Positions 25,591 to 33,262 of a stretch of 64,000 nt of DNA are shown one piece after another. A program made the translations under genes and the position numbers. Under the pieces are notes generated by a model. The model made no database searches, had not been told where the DNA came from, and saw nothing but the letters and a program-made list of their open reading frames with translations. The stretch comes from Terriglobia bacterium (lineage in GTDB: Bacteria; Acidobacteriota; Terriglobia; Terriglobales; Acidobacteriaceae), in the NCBI GenBank assembly GCA_020073645.1, contig JAIQET010000006.1, forward strand, positions 1 to 64,000. Reading direction: 5' to 3'. The stretch's first letter is position 1. The number at the start of each line of letters is the position of its first letter.

Positions 25591-26502
25591 TTACTCGTCG
25601 GCGAAGTAATCGGTGTCAATTTTCTTTATTTCGTACGAGGCGACGGTGGACACGCCTACGCCGTGCTCAATCAGCAGATCAGCAAGTTCGTTACCGTCGA
25701 TTAAGATTACTTTGTCCTGAATGTCCCGCACGTAGTCGCGAGCGGGCTTGGAGAAGCCACTCGTCGTAATGAAAACTCCCTTGCGTGCTTTCTTGCCATG
25801 CAGCGCGCCAACGAACGCCTGGATCTCCTTGCTACCGACGGTGCCATCGTCCCAGCGCTTGGCCTGTATGTAGACCGCGTCTAGGCCAAGCTTGTCCTCT
25901 TTGATTACGCCATCCACGCCGCCATCCCCACTCTTCCCGATTGCCATGCCGGCATCTCGCCTCGACCCTCCATATCCCATCTTGAGCAGGAGTTCCACAA
26001 CGAGTCTCTCGAAGAACTCAGGCGAGCACCCCTTGATTCGCGCCAGTAGCTCAGCCGACAACTGCTTCTGGATTCGATGATAACCCGCCTCAATATTTTC
26101 CTGAGGATCAAGTTCTTCAGCGATCGTCGCTTCAGGCACTTGTCTCACATCTTCCGCCTTGGCGCTCTGAAATTCGACGAACTCAGGAAATCGGCGAAGC
26201 ACTTTATTGTCTATTCGGGTCGGGTGATCTTTGAGAACCTGCAGGCCGCGCTCCGTTATCTGAACCATGCCGCGTTTTGGAGACGAGAGTAGTCCAGCCT
26301 TCTTCATGTATGTCCGGGCCCAGCCCACCCGGTTATCGAAAACGACCTGTCTGCCGCTAGGGAGAAGCTCCCGCCGCTCGGAGTCTGTGAGCTTATAGTC
26401 CGCCGCGAGTGCATCGACTAGACTCGGGACAGGATGTTCTCTTCCGTCAGACGTGTGCTCTAGCAGCGGCAACATAAGGCTCTGATAGTCGGGAATACTC
26501 AT
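25591..26502 (-). CDS. mrr: Mrr-type restriction endonuclease (type IV)
   Basis: 303 residues, the E. coli Mrr length. An N-terminal winged-helix Mrr_N domain (about 1-100; PVPSLVDALAADYKLTDSER) is followed by the PD-(D/E)XK-like Mrr_cat domain with G-D-G-G-V-D197-G-V-I and Q213-A-K215, then a C-terminal strand-helix part (KVILIDGNELADLLIEHGVGV). By family it cuts DNA carrying foreign methylation. No modification or specificity gene is adjacent, as expected for type IV. The gene lies between copies of the TCATCCTGAG repeat (25453 and 27617). Confidence 0.92.
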   Translation of the reverse strand: MSIPDYQSLMLPLLEHTSDGREHPVPSLVDALAADYKLTDSERRELLPSGRQVVFDNRVGWARTYMKKAGLLSSPKRGMVQITERGLQVLKDHPTRIDNKVLRRFPEFVEFQSAKAEDVRQVPEATIAEELDPQENIEAGYHRIQKQLSAELLARIKGCSPEFFERLVVELLLKMGYGGSRRDAGMAIGKSGDGGVDGVIKEDKLGLDAVYIQAKRWDDGTVGSKEIQAFVGALHGKKARKGVFITTSGFSKPARDYVRDIQDKVILIDGNELADLLIEHGVGVSTVASYEIKKIDTDYFADE

Positions 26503-26618
26503 TGCGCCAGAATTCTATATCCAGCATCTCCATTTTGGAATCCCCACCAGCAAGGTAGGCCATCATGTCACTGTGGCTGAGGATCTCTCGGGCTGAGAGT
26601 TATGATGAAGAGGCTAAA

Positions 26619-27626
26619 ATGCTCCCCTTCAAGCTCGTCTACAGCGACGACTACTACCTCCCCATCGGCACCCACGTCTTCCCTGCCGAAAAATACCGGC
26701 GCATTCACAACCGCCTGCTCGAGACCGGAGTCGCTGAACAGAAAGACTTCGTCACCCCGCAACCCGCCTCCGACCAGGACGTCCTGCTCGTCCACACCCC
26801 GCAGTACGTGCACAAGCTCAAAACCGGGACGCTCTCCGCCCGCGAAGAACTGGAAATGGAAGTCCCCTATTCGCCCGAACTGGTGCGCGCTTTCTGGCTG
26901 GCGGCCGGTGGTTCCATCCTCGCCGCCGACTACGCACTCAACGATCACGTTGCCTTCAGCGTCGGAGGTGGATTCCACCACGCCTTTCCCGATCACGGCG
27001 AAGGTTTCTGCATGATTCACGATGTCGCCATCGCCATCCGCCGCCTGCAGCGCGACGACAAGATCACCCGCGCCATGACCGTGGATTGCGATGTCCACCA
27101 GGGCAACGGCACCGCCGCCATCTTCGCCGGCGTCCGCATTCCCAGCCGCCCCCTGCCCTCAACCGCGCCGTCCACTCTGAGTCCCTCCTCCGCCGCCAAA
27201 CTGCGCAACGCCCATGCCGGCGACGTCTTCACCATCTCGCTGCACCAGGAAAACAATTACCCCGCATTCAAACCACCGTCATCGATTGATGTCGACCTGC
27301 CCGACGAAATCGGCGACGACGATTACCTCGCCTGGCTCGACAACGCGCTCAGTTCCGGCCTGCGCCAGTTCGATCCCGAATTGCTCTGCTACGTCGCCGG
27401 TGCCGATCCCTACCGTGAAGACCAACTCGGCGGCCTCGCCCTCACCATCGAAGGCCTCAAACGCCGCGACGAACTTGTGTTTCGTGTGGCGCGCGCTCGC
27501 GACATCCCCGTGATGGTCACCTTCGCCGGAGGCTACGCCCAGAAAGTTGACGACACCGTCACCATCCACTGCAATACCGTGATCGCCGCCAAAGAGATTT
27601 TCTCCGCGCCAAAATTGTCATCCTGA
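26619..27626 (+). CDS. histone-deacetylase-family (AcuC-like) amidohydrolase
   Basis: The ATG at 26619 follows GAGGCT; the upstream frame to 26565 is not protein-like. 335 residues. The zinc-hydrolase motifs are present: GGGFHHAFPDHGEGFCMIHD (tandem His and substrate His) and VDCDVHQGNGTA (zinc ligands D-x-H), with AGADPYREDQLGG for the third ligand. Members remove acetyl groups from lysines, polyamines or acetoin-related substrates. A Pro/Ser-rich insertion of about 25 residues follows DVHQGNGTAAIFAG, where most relatives have only a short loop. Confidence 0.9.
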   Translation: MLPFKLVYSDDYYLPIGTHVFPAEKYRRIHNRLLETGVAEQKDFVTPQPASDQDVLLVHTPQYVHKLKTGTLSAREELEMEVPYSPELVRAFWLAAGGSILAADYALNDHVAFSVGGGFHHAFPDHGEGFCMIHDVAIAIRRLQRDDKITRAMTVDCDVHQGNGTAAIFAGVRIPSRPLPSTAPSTLSPSSAAKLRNAHAGDVFTISLHQENNYPAFKPPSSIDVDLPDEIGDDDYLAWLDNALSSGLRQFDPELLCYVAGADPYREDQLGGLALTIEGLKRRDELVFRVARARDIPVMVTFAGGYAQKVDDTVTIHCNTVIAAKEIFSAPKLSS

Positions 27627-27676
27627 GCGGAGTGGCTGCTTCGCACCGCGAAGCAGCCGCGGAGTCGAAGGACCTT
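27617..27676. repeat. TCATCCTGAG..GAAGGACC repeat at the 3' end of the AcuC-like gene
   Basis: The repeat begins within the final codons (TTGTCATCCTGAGC, with TGA as the stop) and carries the hairpin GGCTGCTTCG-CACC-GCGAAGCAGCC before GCGGAGTCGAAGGACC. The AcuC-like protein therefore ends inside the repeat. Confidence 0.65.
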
Positions 27677-27778
27677 GAGTTCGCCCGCACAATCAACTCT
27701 GTTTCAAGGAGTTCTCCCACAGACGTTGGTGCCAGAATCCATCATCACTGGCGGGGCGACATCATTTACCATCTCCCC

Positions 27779-28540
27779 ATGCGCCTCCGCCTCATCCGAC
27801 ACGCCACTTTAATCGTCGAATACAACCAGCACACCTTCCTCATCGACCCCATGCTCGACGACGCCGACGCCCGTCCGCCTATTCAGAACTCTCCTAACCC
27901 GCGCAACAATCCGCTGGTCCCGCTGCCGATCGCGCCCGAAGAAGTCCTGCAGGGCGTGGATGCCGCCCTCGTCACCCACACCCACAGCGACCACTGGGAT
28001 GCCACGGCTGCCGACCTCCTACCCAAGCCGATCCCGTTCTTCGGCCAGCCCGAGGACCAGGCGAAGTTCCGCTCCCAGGCTTTTTCGAATGTGCAGGCGG
28101 TTCAAGACTCGCTGACCTGGAGAGGAATCACGATCCACCGCACTGGAGGCCAGCACGGTAGGGGAGAGATCGGCAAGGCCATGGCCCCGGTCTCCGGCTT
28201 CGTCCTCCGCGCCCAAGGCGAGTCCACCCTCTACATCGCCGGAGACACCATCTGGTGCAGCGATGTTCAGAACGCCCTACGCGCACACCAACCCGACATC
28301 ATCGTGGTCAATACCGGAGCTGCCCAGTTTCTGGAAGGCGATCCCATCACCATGACTGCCGATGATGTCATCACTACGTGCAAAGCTGCACCCCGCGCGC
28401 AGATCGTCGCCGTGCACCTGGAGTCCATCAACCACTGCCTCCTGACCCGCGCTGATCTGGCGTTTCAACTGGAAGCCGCGCGCGTGATCCAGCAGGTAGC
28501 CATTCCCAACGATGGCGACTGGGTCGAACTCAAGGCGTGA
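27779..28540 (+). CDS. MBL-fold metal-dependent hydrolase (UlaG-like)
   Basis: The ATG at 27779 begins directly with MRLRLIRHATLIVEY, the usual start of this group, and gives 253 residues; the upstream open frame runs through a repeat. Metal ligands are seen in LVTHTHSDHWD (H-x-H-x-D-H), GGQHGRGEIG, YIAGDT and VHLESINHC. UlaG/YtnP-type MBL proteins hydrolyse phosphoesters or lactones; the substrate here is unknown. It is convergent with the CPBP protease gene at 33 bases. Confidence 0.88.
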   Translation: MRLRLIRHATLIVEYNQHTFLIDPMLDDADARPPIQNSPNPRNNPLVPLPIAPEEVLQGVDAALVTHTHSDHWDATAADLLPKPIPFFGQPEDQAKFRSQAFSNVQAVQDSLTWRGITIHRTGGQHGRGEIGKAMAPVSGFVLRAQGESTLYIAGDTIWCSDVQNALRAHQPDIIVVNTGAAQFLEGDPITMTADDVITTCKAAPRAQIVAVHLESINHCLLTRADLAFQLEAARVIQQVAIPNDGDWVELKA

Positions 28541-28573
28541 AGAACTGCCTTCTCGATTTCGTCGGGAAGAGAA

Positions 28574-29296
28574 CTACTTGAGGAAGTGCCTGAGCACCAA
28601 TCCCGTCACGCCATCCTGCAAGAAGTGGGCGATCATCCCCGGCCGCAGGCTCCGCCGCCGGTAGGCCAGCCATCCGAAGAGACAACCGTACACCGCGATG
28701 GTCAACATGAACTTCGCACCCTGGTATCCGTGAGAGACCCCGAAGACAATGCCTTGCAGCACCAACCCCGTTGCCGCGCTCCTGGTCATCAGACCCAGTT
28801 GCTTCTGCAAATAGCCGCGGAAAATGACCTCTTCGCAAAACCCCGCCGTCAATGCCAGCACCATCCACAACCCGATCTCCGCGGGAGTTTGCGGGATGAT
28901 GTTGCGCATTGCGTGGGTGGGCGTTGCCTTGAGAGCAAATCTCATGATTCCCAAAACCACGTTCGATACAATAAGGAACAGCACGGCGATGCCCAGATCC
29001 CGCAAGATGGCAGTCCACTTGGGCCAACTGCCGGCAATCAGATCTGCAATCCGAATCCCGCGACGCCGCACCCCCCACCCGATGAACGCCACGGTAAGCC
29101 ACTCCCACACCATGATCACTGCATAGCTCACCACGCGGGCGTGAGTCCCCACATTGTCACCCGATGTCTGCGACCCTCTCCACACCGAGAGCGCAGAGAA
29201 TCCGAACAAAACCACGAGCACGACAGCCGTATGCCATGCCGGCGCAATCAAGCCGGAATCCGTTTCATTCGAAGGTGTGGTGACCGAAGTTGCCAT
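28574..29296 (-). CDS. CPBP-family intramembrane glutamic protease
   Basis: The ATG at 29296 (MATSVTTPSN) avoids an upstream extension translated from REP DNA; 240 residues. There are about seven hydrophobic segments. The catalytic signature of the Abi/CAAX protease family is complete: CEEVIFRGYLQ (E-E-x3-R), FGVSHGYQG (F-x3-H) and HFLQD. Bacterial members process prenylated-like or bacteriocin-related substrates, or act in immunity, but most are uncharacterised. No bacteriocin genes are nearby. Confidence 0.9.
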   Translation of the reverse strand: MATSVTTPSNETDSGLIAPAWHTAVVLVVLFGFSALSVWRGSQTSGDNVGTHARVVSYAVIMVWEWLTVAFIGWGVRRRGIRIADLIAGSWPKWTAILRDLGIAVLFLIVSNVVLGIMRFALKATPTHAMRNIIPQTPAEIGLWMVLALTAGFCEEVIFRGYLQKQLGLMTRSAATGLVLQGIVFGVSHGYQGAKFMLTIAVYGCLFGWLAYRRRSLRPGMIAHFLQDGVTGLVLRHFLK

Positions 29297-29317
29297 GGAA
29301 TCTCCTATCCAGCCGTA

Positions 29318-29363
29318 GCGCCGGCGTCGTCTGGCCGTAGCGCCGGCGTCCCGCCGGCCACCT
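29318..29363. repeat. two partial REP units
   Basis: GTAGCGCCGGCGTC occurs twice in a row, the second copy continuing into CCGCCGGCCACC. They lie directly upstream of the protease gene on the minus strand. Confidence 0.6.
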
Positions 29364-29440
29364 GACTCTGGAGGATACGCGAAAGCCTCTCCGTAGCCCA
29401 ACAATCAATCTCCCATGTCGCCCGATTGCTCCCCGCCACG

Positions 29441-29511
29441 ACGTCATCCTAAGCGAAGGACCTCGCGCGCAAGCCACCCTGGCTGGCTGAATGCTGAATG
29501 CTTGTTAGAAT
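29441..29511. repeat. TCATCCTAAG repeat and GCTGAATGCTGAATGC word repeat next to the ffh promoter
   Basis: GTCATCCTAAGCGAAGGACC is a short form of the TCATCCTGAG family. It is followed by GGCTGAATGCTGAATGCTTG and immediately by TAGAAT (29506-29511), a plausible -10 box about 13 bases before the ffh ATG. The same word repeat abuts the TAGAAT box of tmk. Confidence 0.55.
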
Positions 29512-29523
29512 AGTCTTTGCCCT

Positions 29524-30882
29524 ATGTTCGAGAATCTCCAGGAAAAACTTCAACGCGCATTCAAGAGCCTGCGCGGCCAGGCCGTCCTCAATGAAGAAAA
29601 CATTCAGGACGCTCTCCGCGAGATCCGTCTCGCTCTGCTCGAAGCCGACGTCAACTTCAAGGTCGTCAAAGATCTGATCGACCGTATTCAGGCCAAGGCG
29701 GTCGGCCAGCAGGTCATGACCGCGCTTTCCCCCGGCGAGCAGGTCATCAAGATCCTTCGCGACGAACTGGTCGAGACGCTCGGCAAAGACACCGCCAAGA
29801 TGAAGTTCGCCTCGCAACCGCCCACGGTCGTACTCATGGCCGGCCTGCAAGGATCGGGCAAGACCACCACCTCCGGCAAGCTCGCCAACTGGCTCAAGAA
29901 TGGCGGCCACCGCCCGCTGCTGGTTTCGGTTGACGTCTACCGTCCCGCGGCACGCGAGCAACTCAAAGTCGTCGCCCAGGCGATCAAAGCCCACATTTAC
30001 GAAGGCGAAGTCGGCGAGTCGAACACGGCCACCGTCGAGCGCCTCGCCAAAGAAGCCCGCCGCGAAGCCGTCGTCAGCGGCTGCGACGTGCTCATCGTGG
30101 ACACCGCCGGCCGCCTCCACATTGACGAGCAGCTCATGGACGAGATGCAGTCGCTCAAGCGCCTGCTCAACCCGCAGGAGATTCTGTTCGTCGCCGATTC
30201 CATGACCGGACAGGACGCGGTCCGCTCCGCCGACGAGTTCCACAAGAAGCTCACGCTCACCGGAGTGATCCTCACCAAGATGGACGGCGACGCCCGCGGT
30301 GGTGCCGCGATCTCCATTCGCCAGGTCACCGGCCAGCCCATCAAGTTCATCGGTGTCGGCGAAAAATACGACGCGCTCGAACCCTTCCATCCCGATCGCA
30401 TCGTCTCCCGCATCCTGGGCATGGGCGACATTCTCTCGCTCATCGAAAAGGCCGAATCGCAGATCGACAAGAAGAAAGCCGAAGAGCTCGCCACCAAGGC
30501 CCTCGCCGGTGACGGCTTTTCGCTTGAGGACTTCCGCGACCAACTGCGCCAGGTAAAGAAAATGGGCTCCCTGCAGAGCCTGATGGGAATGCTGCCCAGC
30601 ATCGGCCCCTTCGCCGGCCTGCAAAAAGCCGCCGACAAGGTGGACGAGAAGCAGGTCAATCGCGTCGAAGCCATCATCAACTCGATGACCTCGCATGAAC
30701 GCAATCACCACGAGGTCATCAACGGCAGCCGCCGCAAGCGCATCGCCCGCGGCTCCGGCACGACGGTGCAGGAGGTCAACAACCTCCTCCGCCAGTACGC
30801 CCAAATGCGCAAAATGTTCAAGCAGATGGGCAAAGCCAGCTTCGGACGCAAGCTGGCAGGGATGAAGTTCCCGGGAATGTAG
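29524..30882 (+). CDS. ffh: signal recognition particle protein Ffh (SRP54)
   Basis: 452 residues with the standard N-G-M order. The G domain has GLQGSGKTTT, DTAGRLHID, TKMDGDARGG and GVGEKYD; the methionine-rich M domain at the C-terminus (MLPSIGP.., RQYAQMRKMFKQMGK) binds the 4.5S RNA and signal peptides. It targets nascent membrane proteins to FtsY and SecYEG. It heads the classical translation block that continues with rpsP after a repeat array and a peroxiredoxin gene. Confidence 0.98.
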   Translation: MFENLQEKLQRAFKSLRGQAVLNEENIQDALREIRLALLEADVNFKVVKDLIDRIQAKAVGQQVMTALSPGEQVIKILRDELVETLGKDTAKMKFASQPPTVVLMAGLQGSGKTTTSGKLANWLKNGGHRPLLVSVDVYRPAAREQLKVVAQAIKAHIYEGEVGESNTATVERLAKEARREAVVSGCDVLIVDTAGRLHIDEQLMDEMQSLKRLLNPQEILFVADSMTGQDAVRSADEFHKKLTLTGVILTKMDGDARGGAAISIRQVTGQPIKFIGVGEKYDALEPFHPDRIVSRILGMGDILSLIEKAESQIDKKKAEELATKALAGDGFSLEDFRDQLRQVKKMGSLQSLMGMLPSIGPFAGLQKAADKVDEKQVNRVEAIINSMTSHERNHHEVINGSRRKRIARGSGTTVQEVNNLLRQYAQMRKMFKQMGKASFGRKLAGMKFPGM

Positions 30883-30889
30883 GAGCAGG

Positions 30890-31014
30890 CTCTAGGCTCT
30901 AGGCTCTGGGCTCTGGGCTCTAGGCTCTGGGCTCTGGGCTCTGGGCTCTAAGCTCTGGGCTCTAGGCTCTGGGCTCTAGGCTCTGGGCTCTAGGCTCGAG
31001 GCTGTAGGCTCGAG
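30890..31014. repeat. tandem array of a 7-base unit (RGGCTCT)
   Basis: About 17 consecutive copies of GGCTCT preceded by A or G run from just after the ffh stop, in one orientation, decaying to AGGCTCGAGGCTGTAGG at the end. Unit length is 7, so it is not a coding repeat. There are no spacers, which excludes CRISPR. Confidence 0.9.
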
Positions 31015-31106
31015 GCAAGTCCCGGAGGGACGACCGATAGTAGCCCGCCACTTCAGTGGCGGGTTGAGCCGCAAAACCGACGTAAGTGCCGTAGGCACGA
31101 CTGAAA
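31015..31106. repeat. structured repeat GTCCC..GGGAC / CCCGCCAC..GTGGCGGG
   Basis: Three hairpins: GTCCC-GGA-GGGAC, CCCGCCAC-TTCA-GTGGCGGG and GTGCC-GTA-GGCAC. The same modules with other bases occur at 24916-25020. It separates the tandem array from the peroxiredoxin gene. Confidence 0.6.
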
Positions 31107-31113
31107 AGCTGCC

Positions 31114-31809
31114 ATGAAATGGCGTTCTCTGGAAGAATCCAATCCGGCCACTGACACCCGCCCCCTGCGGGAAATCTTCGCTGAGCGCAAACAACTCATC
31201 GCCCAATACGTCCCCGCCGAGACCCAGGCCATCCATGCCCGCGTCGTAGAGGAACTGAAACAGGCCGGCATCGCCGGCCGCACCCTCACGGCAGGCACAA
31301 AAGCTCCCACATTCGAACTCAAAGACCACAACAGCAAGCTGGTTTCTTCCCAAGCCTTGCTGCGCGATGGCCACTTGGTCCTCTGCTTTTTCCGCGGACG
31401 CTGGGACCCGTTCTGCTGTGGACAACTGGAAGCCATGAACGCAGTCTTCTCGCAAATCGAGCAAGCCGGAGCCTCCCTGGTCGCCATCTCCCCGCAAACC
31501 GTGCAGCAGTCCTTCTTTATGGCCGACCAGCACAAGCTGCGTTTCCCTTTGCTCAGCGATGCTGGCAACCAAGTCGCCCGCCAGTTCGGACTCGTCTACC
31601 GCGTCCCCGACTACCAGCAGGCCGTCTATCGTCGCGCCTTCGTCAACCTGCCATTTGCCAACGGCGATGAAAGCTGGGAACTCCCCATCCCCGCCACCTA
31701 CATCCTCGACCGCGACAGCACTGTGGTCTACGCCTCCGCCAACCCGGACTATACCGCGCGGCCAGAACCCACCGAAATTCTCAGCCTCCTCCACCCTCTG
31801 TCATCCTGA
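31114..31809 (+). CDS. AhpC/TSA-type peroxiredoxin-like protein
   Basis: 231 residues. A helical N-terminal part (about 1-55) precedes a thioredoxin-fold domain with APTFELKDHNSKLVS and the peroxidatic region CFFRGRWDPFCCGQL. In relatives this reads GxWCPYC; here the first cysteine is D, leaving the pair C-C at the peroxidatic site. It likely reduces peroxides with a thiol partner. It stands between ffh and rpsP, and its coding end (HPLSS, TCATCCTGA) runs into a TCATCCTGAG repeat that supplies the stop codon. Confidence 0.85.
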   Translation: MKWRSLEESNPATDTRPLREIFAERKQLIAQYVPAETQAIHARVVEELKQAGIAGRTLTAGTKAPTFELKDHNSKLVSSQALLRDGHLVLCFFRGRWDPFCCGQLEAMNAVFSQIEQAGASLVAISPQTVQQSFFMADQHKLRFPLLSDAGNQVARQFGLVYRVPDYQQAVYRRAFVNLPFANGDESWELPIPATYILDRDSTVVYASANPDYTARPEPTEILSLLHPLSS

Positions 31810-31855
31810 GTGCAGCAGGCCGCCTGCAAGCGGCCCGCGGAGTCGAAGGACCCCG
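31799..31855. repeat. TCATCCTGAG..GAAGGACC repeat
   Basis: It starts in the last codons of the peroxiredoxin gene (TGTCATCCTGAGTGCAGCAG), carries GGCCGC-CTGCAA-GCGGCC and ends GGAGTCGAAGGACCCC. Confidence 0.65.
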
Positions 31856-32037
31856 TGCTACCGGCCGCAGAGATTGCTGTCTCAGGGAATTCTCCCCGAG
31901 GACTTCGCTACGCTCAGGATTTCGGCGAGCGGCTCTGACGCCGCGCCAGCCCCGCTCTTGCCATTCCCCCTAACTTCCGCGATAATAATGGTTTGTCTTA
32001 GCCCTCCGGAAGGAACTAGGAAAGGAACTTAAGGTCT

Positions 32038-32295
32038 GTGTTAATGATCCGACTGGCGCGCACGGGTGCGCGCAAACAACCGTATTATCGCGTGGTCGTC
32101 ATCGAAAAGGAACGCGCGCGCAATGGCCGCCCGGTGGAGGTGGTTGGGACCTACAACCCCCGGACCAGCCCCGCCAGTATTGCGCTCAAGCGCGAGCGCA
32201 TTGACTACTGGGTGTCCAAGGGCGCCAAAATGTCGGGCAGGGTCAGCAAGATCGTGTCCCAGCCGGCTCCGGCCACCGCCGGCTCCGCGGCCTGA
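32038..32295 (+). CDS. rpsP: 30S ribosomal protein S16
   Basis: 85 residues beginning M-L-M-IRLARTGARKQPYYRVVV, which matches the family start when the GTG at 32038 is used; the ATG at 32044, at better distance from AAGG, is an alternative shorter by two residues. ARNGRPVEVVGTYNPRTSP is the conserved core. S16 helps the 16S 5' domain to assemble. It is the first gene of the rpsP-khpA-rimM-trmD-rplS series. Confidence 0.97.
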   Translation: MLMIRLARTGARKQPYYRVVVIEKERARNGRPVEVVGTYNPRTSPASIALKRERIDYWVSKGAKMSGRVSKIVSQPAPATAGSAA

Positions 32296-32343
32296 TCCCG
32301 CAGTGCGTATCGGATGCAGTCACCCCACCCCAAGGAGCCGCAC

Positions 32344-32595
32344 ATGAGCGAGCAAAGTGGGGACATGCGGGCCTTAATCGAGCAGATCGCCAGAGCCCTG
32401 GTCGATGAACCCGACCACGTCTCGATCAAAGAGATCGACGGCGAACAGGCCGTCGTGCTTGAGCTCAAGGTGGCCCCCAACGACCTGGGCAAGGTGATCG
32501 GCAAGCAGGGACGCACCGCCCGCGCCATGCGCACGTTGCTGGGCGCGGCCGGCATGAAGCTGCACAAGCGCTTCACCCTCGAAATCCTGGAATAG
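32344..32595 (+). CDS. khpA: KH-domain RNA-binding protein (KhpA/YlqC)
   Basis: 83 residues; the ATG at 32344 follows AAGGAGCCGCAC. It is a single KH domain with the G-K-x-x-G loop ([15 protein letters not shown]). KhpA partners KhpB (Jag) to bind small RNAs and tRNA in Gram-positives, and its gene lies between rpsP and rimM in many phyla, as here. Confidence 0.95.
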   Translation: MSEQSGDMRALIEQIARALVDEPDHVSIKEIDGEQAVVLELKVAPNDLGKVIGKQGRTARAMRTLLGAAGMKLHKRFTLEILE

Positions 32596-32620
32596 GAAGC
32601 TCGAGATCGGAGAACCGGGA

Positions 32621-33181
32621 ATAGCTGGCGAGTTCATTACTCTCGCCCACGTCCTCAAGACCCAGGGACGCCGCGGCGAGGTTGCTGCTGAGGTGCACAG
32701 CGACGTTCCCGACCGCTTCCGCGAAGGTATGCGGCTTTGGGCACTCGCCGAAGACGGTAGCCGCCGCGAGCTGAAAGTAGAAGAACTCTGGCCGCACAAA
32801 GGAGCCATGGTTCTGAAGTTCGCCGGGGTGGATTCTATTTCCGACGCCGAAGCGCTGGTCGGATACGAACTTCAGGTCCCGCGCCAACAGCGCGCCCGGC
32901 TTGAGTCCGGCTGGACCTACGTCAGCGATCTGGTCGGATGCTTGGTCTCCGACGGTGATCGCGAGATCGGCAAGATTGAAGATGTGCAGTTTGGCGCCGG
33001 CGAAGCGCCCCTGCTGATCGTGAAAGCGGGATCGAAAGAATTCGAGATTCCCTTTGCCGAAGCGTACCTGAAGAGGGTAAGCGTAGAGGGCAAGCGCATT
33101 GAAATGCAGTTGCCCGAAGGCATGTTAGAAGTAAACGCGCCGCTGACGCCGGAAGAGAAAGAGCAGCAGAAGAAAAAGTAG
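32621..33181 (+). CDS. rimM: 16S rRNA processing protein RimM (no canonical start; ATA proposed)
   Basis: The RimM N-terminal motif EFITLAHVLKTQGRRGEVAAE is in frame upstream of the first possible canonical start (GTG 32693), so that GTG cannot be the true start. Between the in-frame stop at 32555 and 32693 there is no ATG, GTG or TTG. ATA at 32621 follows GGAG with eight-base spacing and would give a normal N-terminus (186 residues). A PRC-barrel domain (about 100-165) follows, with a K/E-rich tail. RimM binds S19 and matures the 30S head. An indel in the assembly is the alternative explanation. Confidence 0.88.
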   Translation: MAGEFITLAHVLKTQGRRGEVAAEVHSDVPDRFREGMRLWALAEDGSRRELKVEELWPHKGAMVLKFAGVDSISDAEALVGYELQVPRQQRARLESGWTYVSDLVGCLVSDGDREIGKIEDVQFGAGEAPLLIVKAGSKEFEIPFAEAYLKRVSVEGKRIEMQLPEGMLEVNAPLTPEEKEQQKKK

Positions 33182-33255
33182 TCAGGAGTCGGTAGTCAGG
33201 AGTCAGCGGCTGCAGTTGATTGCTCACTCCAGACTCCTGACTACTGACTCCTGGT
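33181..33255. repeat. word-like inverted repeat (AGTCAGGAGTC family)
   Basis: The left arm GTCAGGAGTCGGTAGTCAGG and the right arm ACTCCTGACTACTGACTCC are near-perfect inverse copies of about 23 bases around a 30-base centre. It fills the whole gap between rimM and trmD. Confidence 0.85.
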
Positions 33256-33262
33256 TCCCGCG

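Noticed and set aside
25591-29296. Defence island around mrr
   Set aside because: Mrr is solitary; the deacetylase-like, MBL and CPBP genes nearby have general roles and no other defence genes were recognised.
29449-30804. 451-residue minus-strand open frame
   Set aside because: Exact antisense shadow of ffh, with no independent features.
30890-31014. Possible CRISPR array
   Set aside because: Unit is 7 bases with no spacers and no cas genes nearby; it is a simple tandem repeat.
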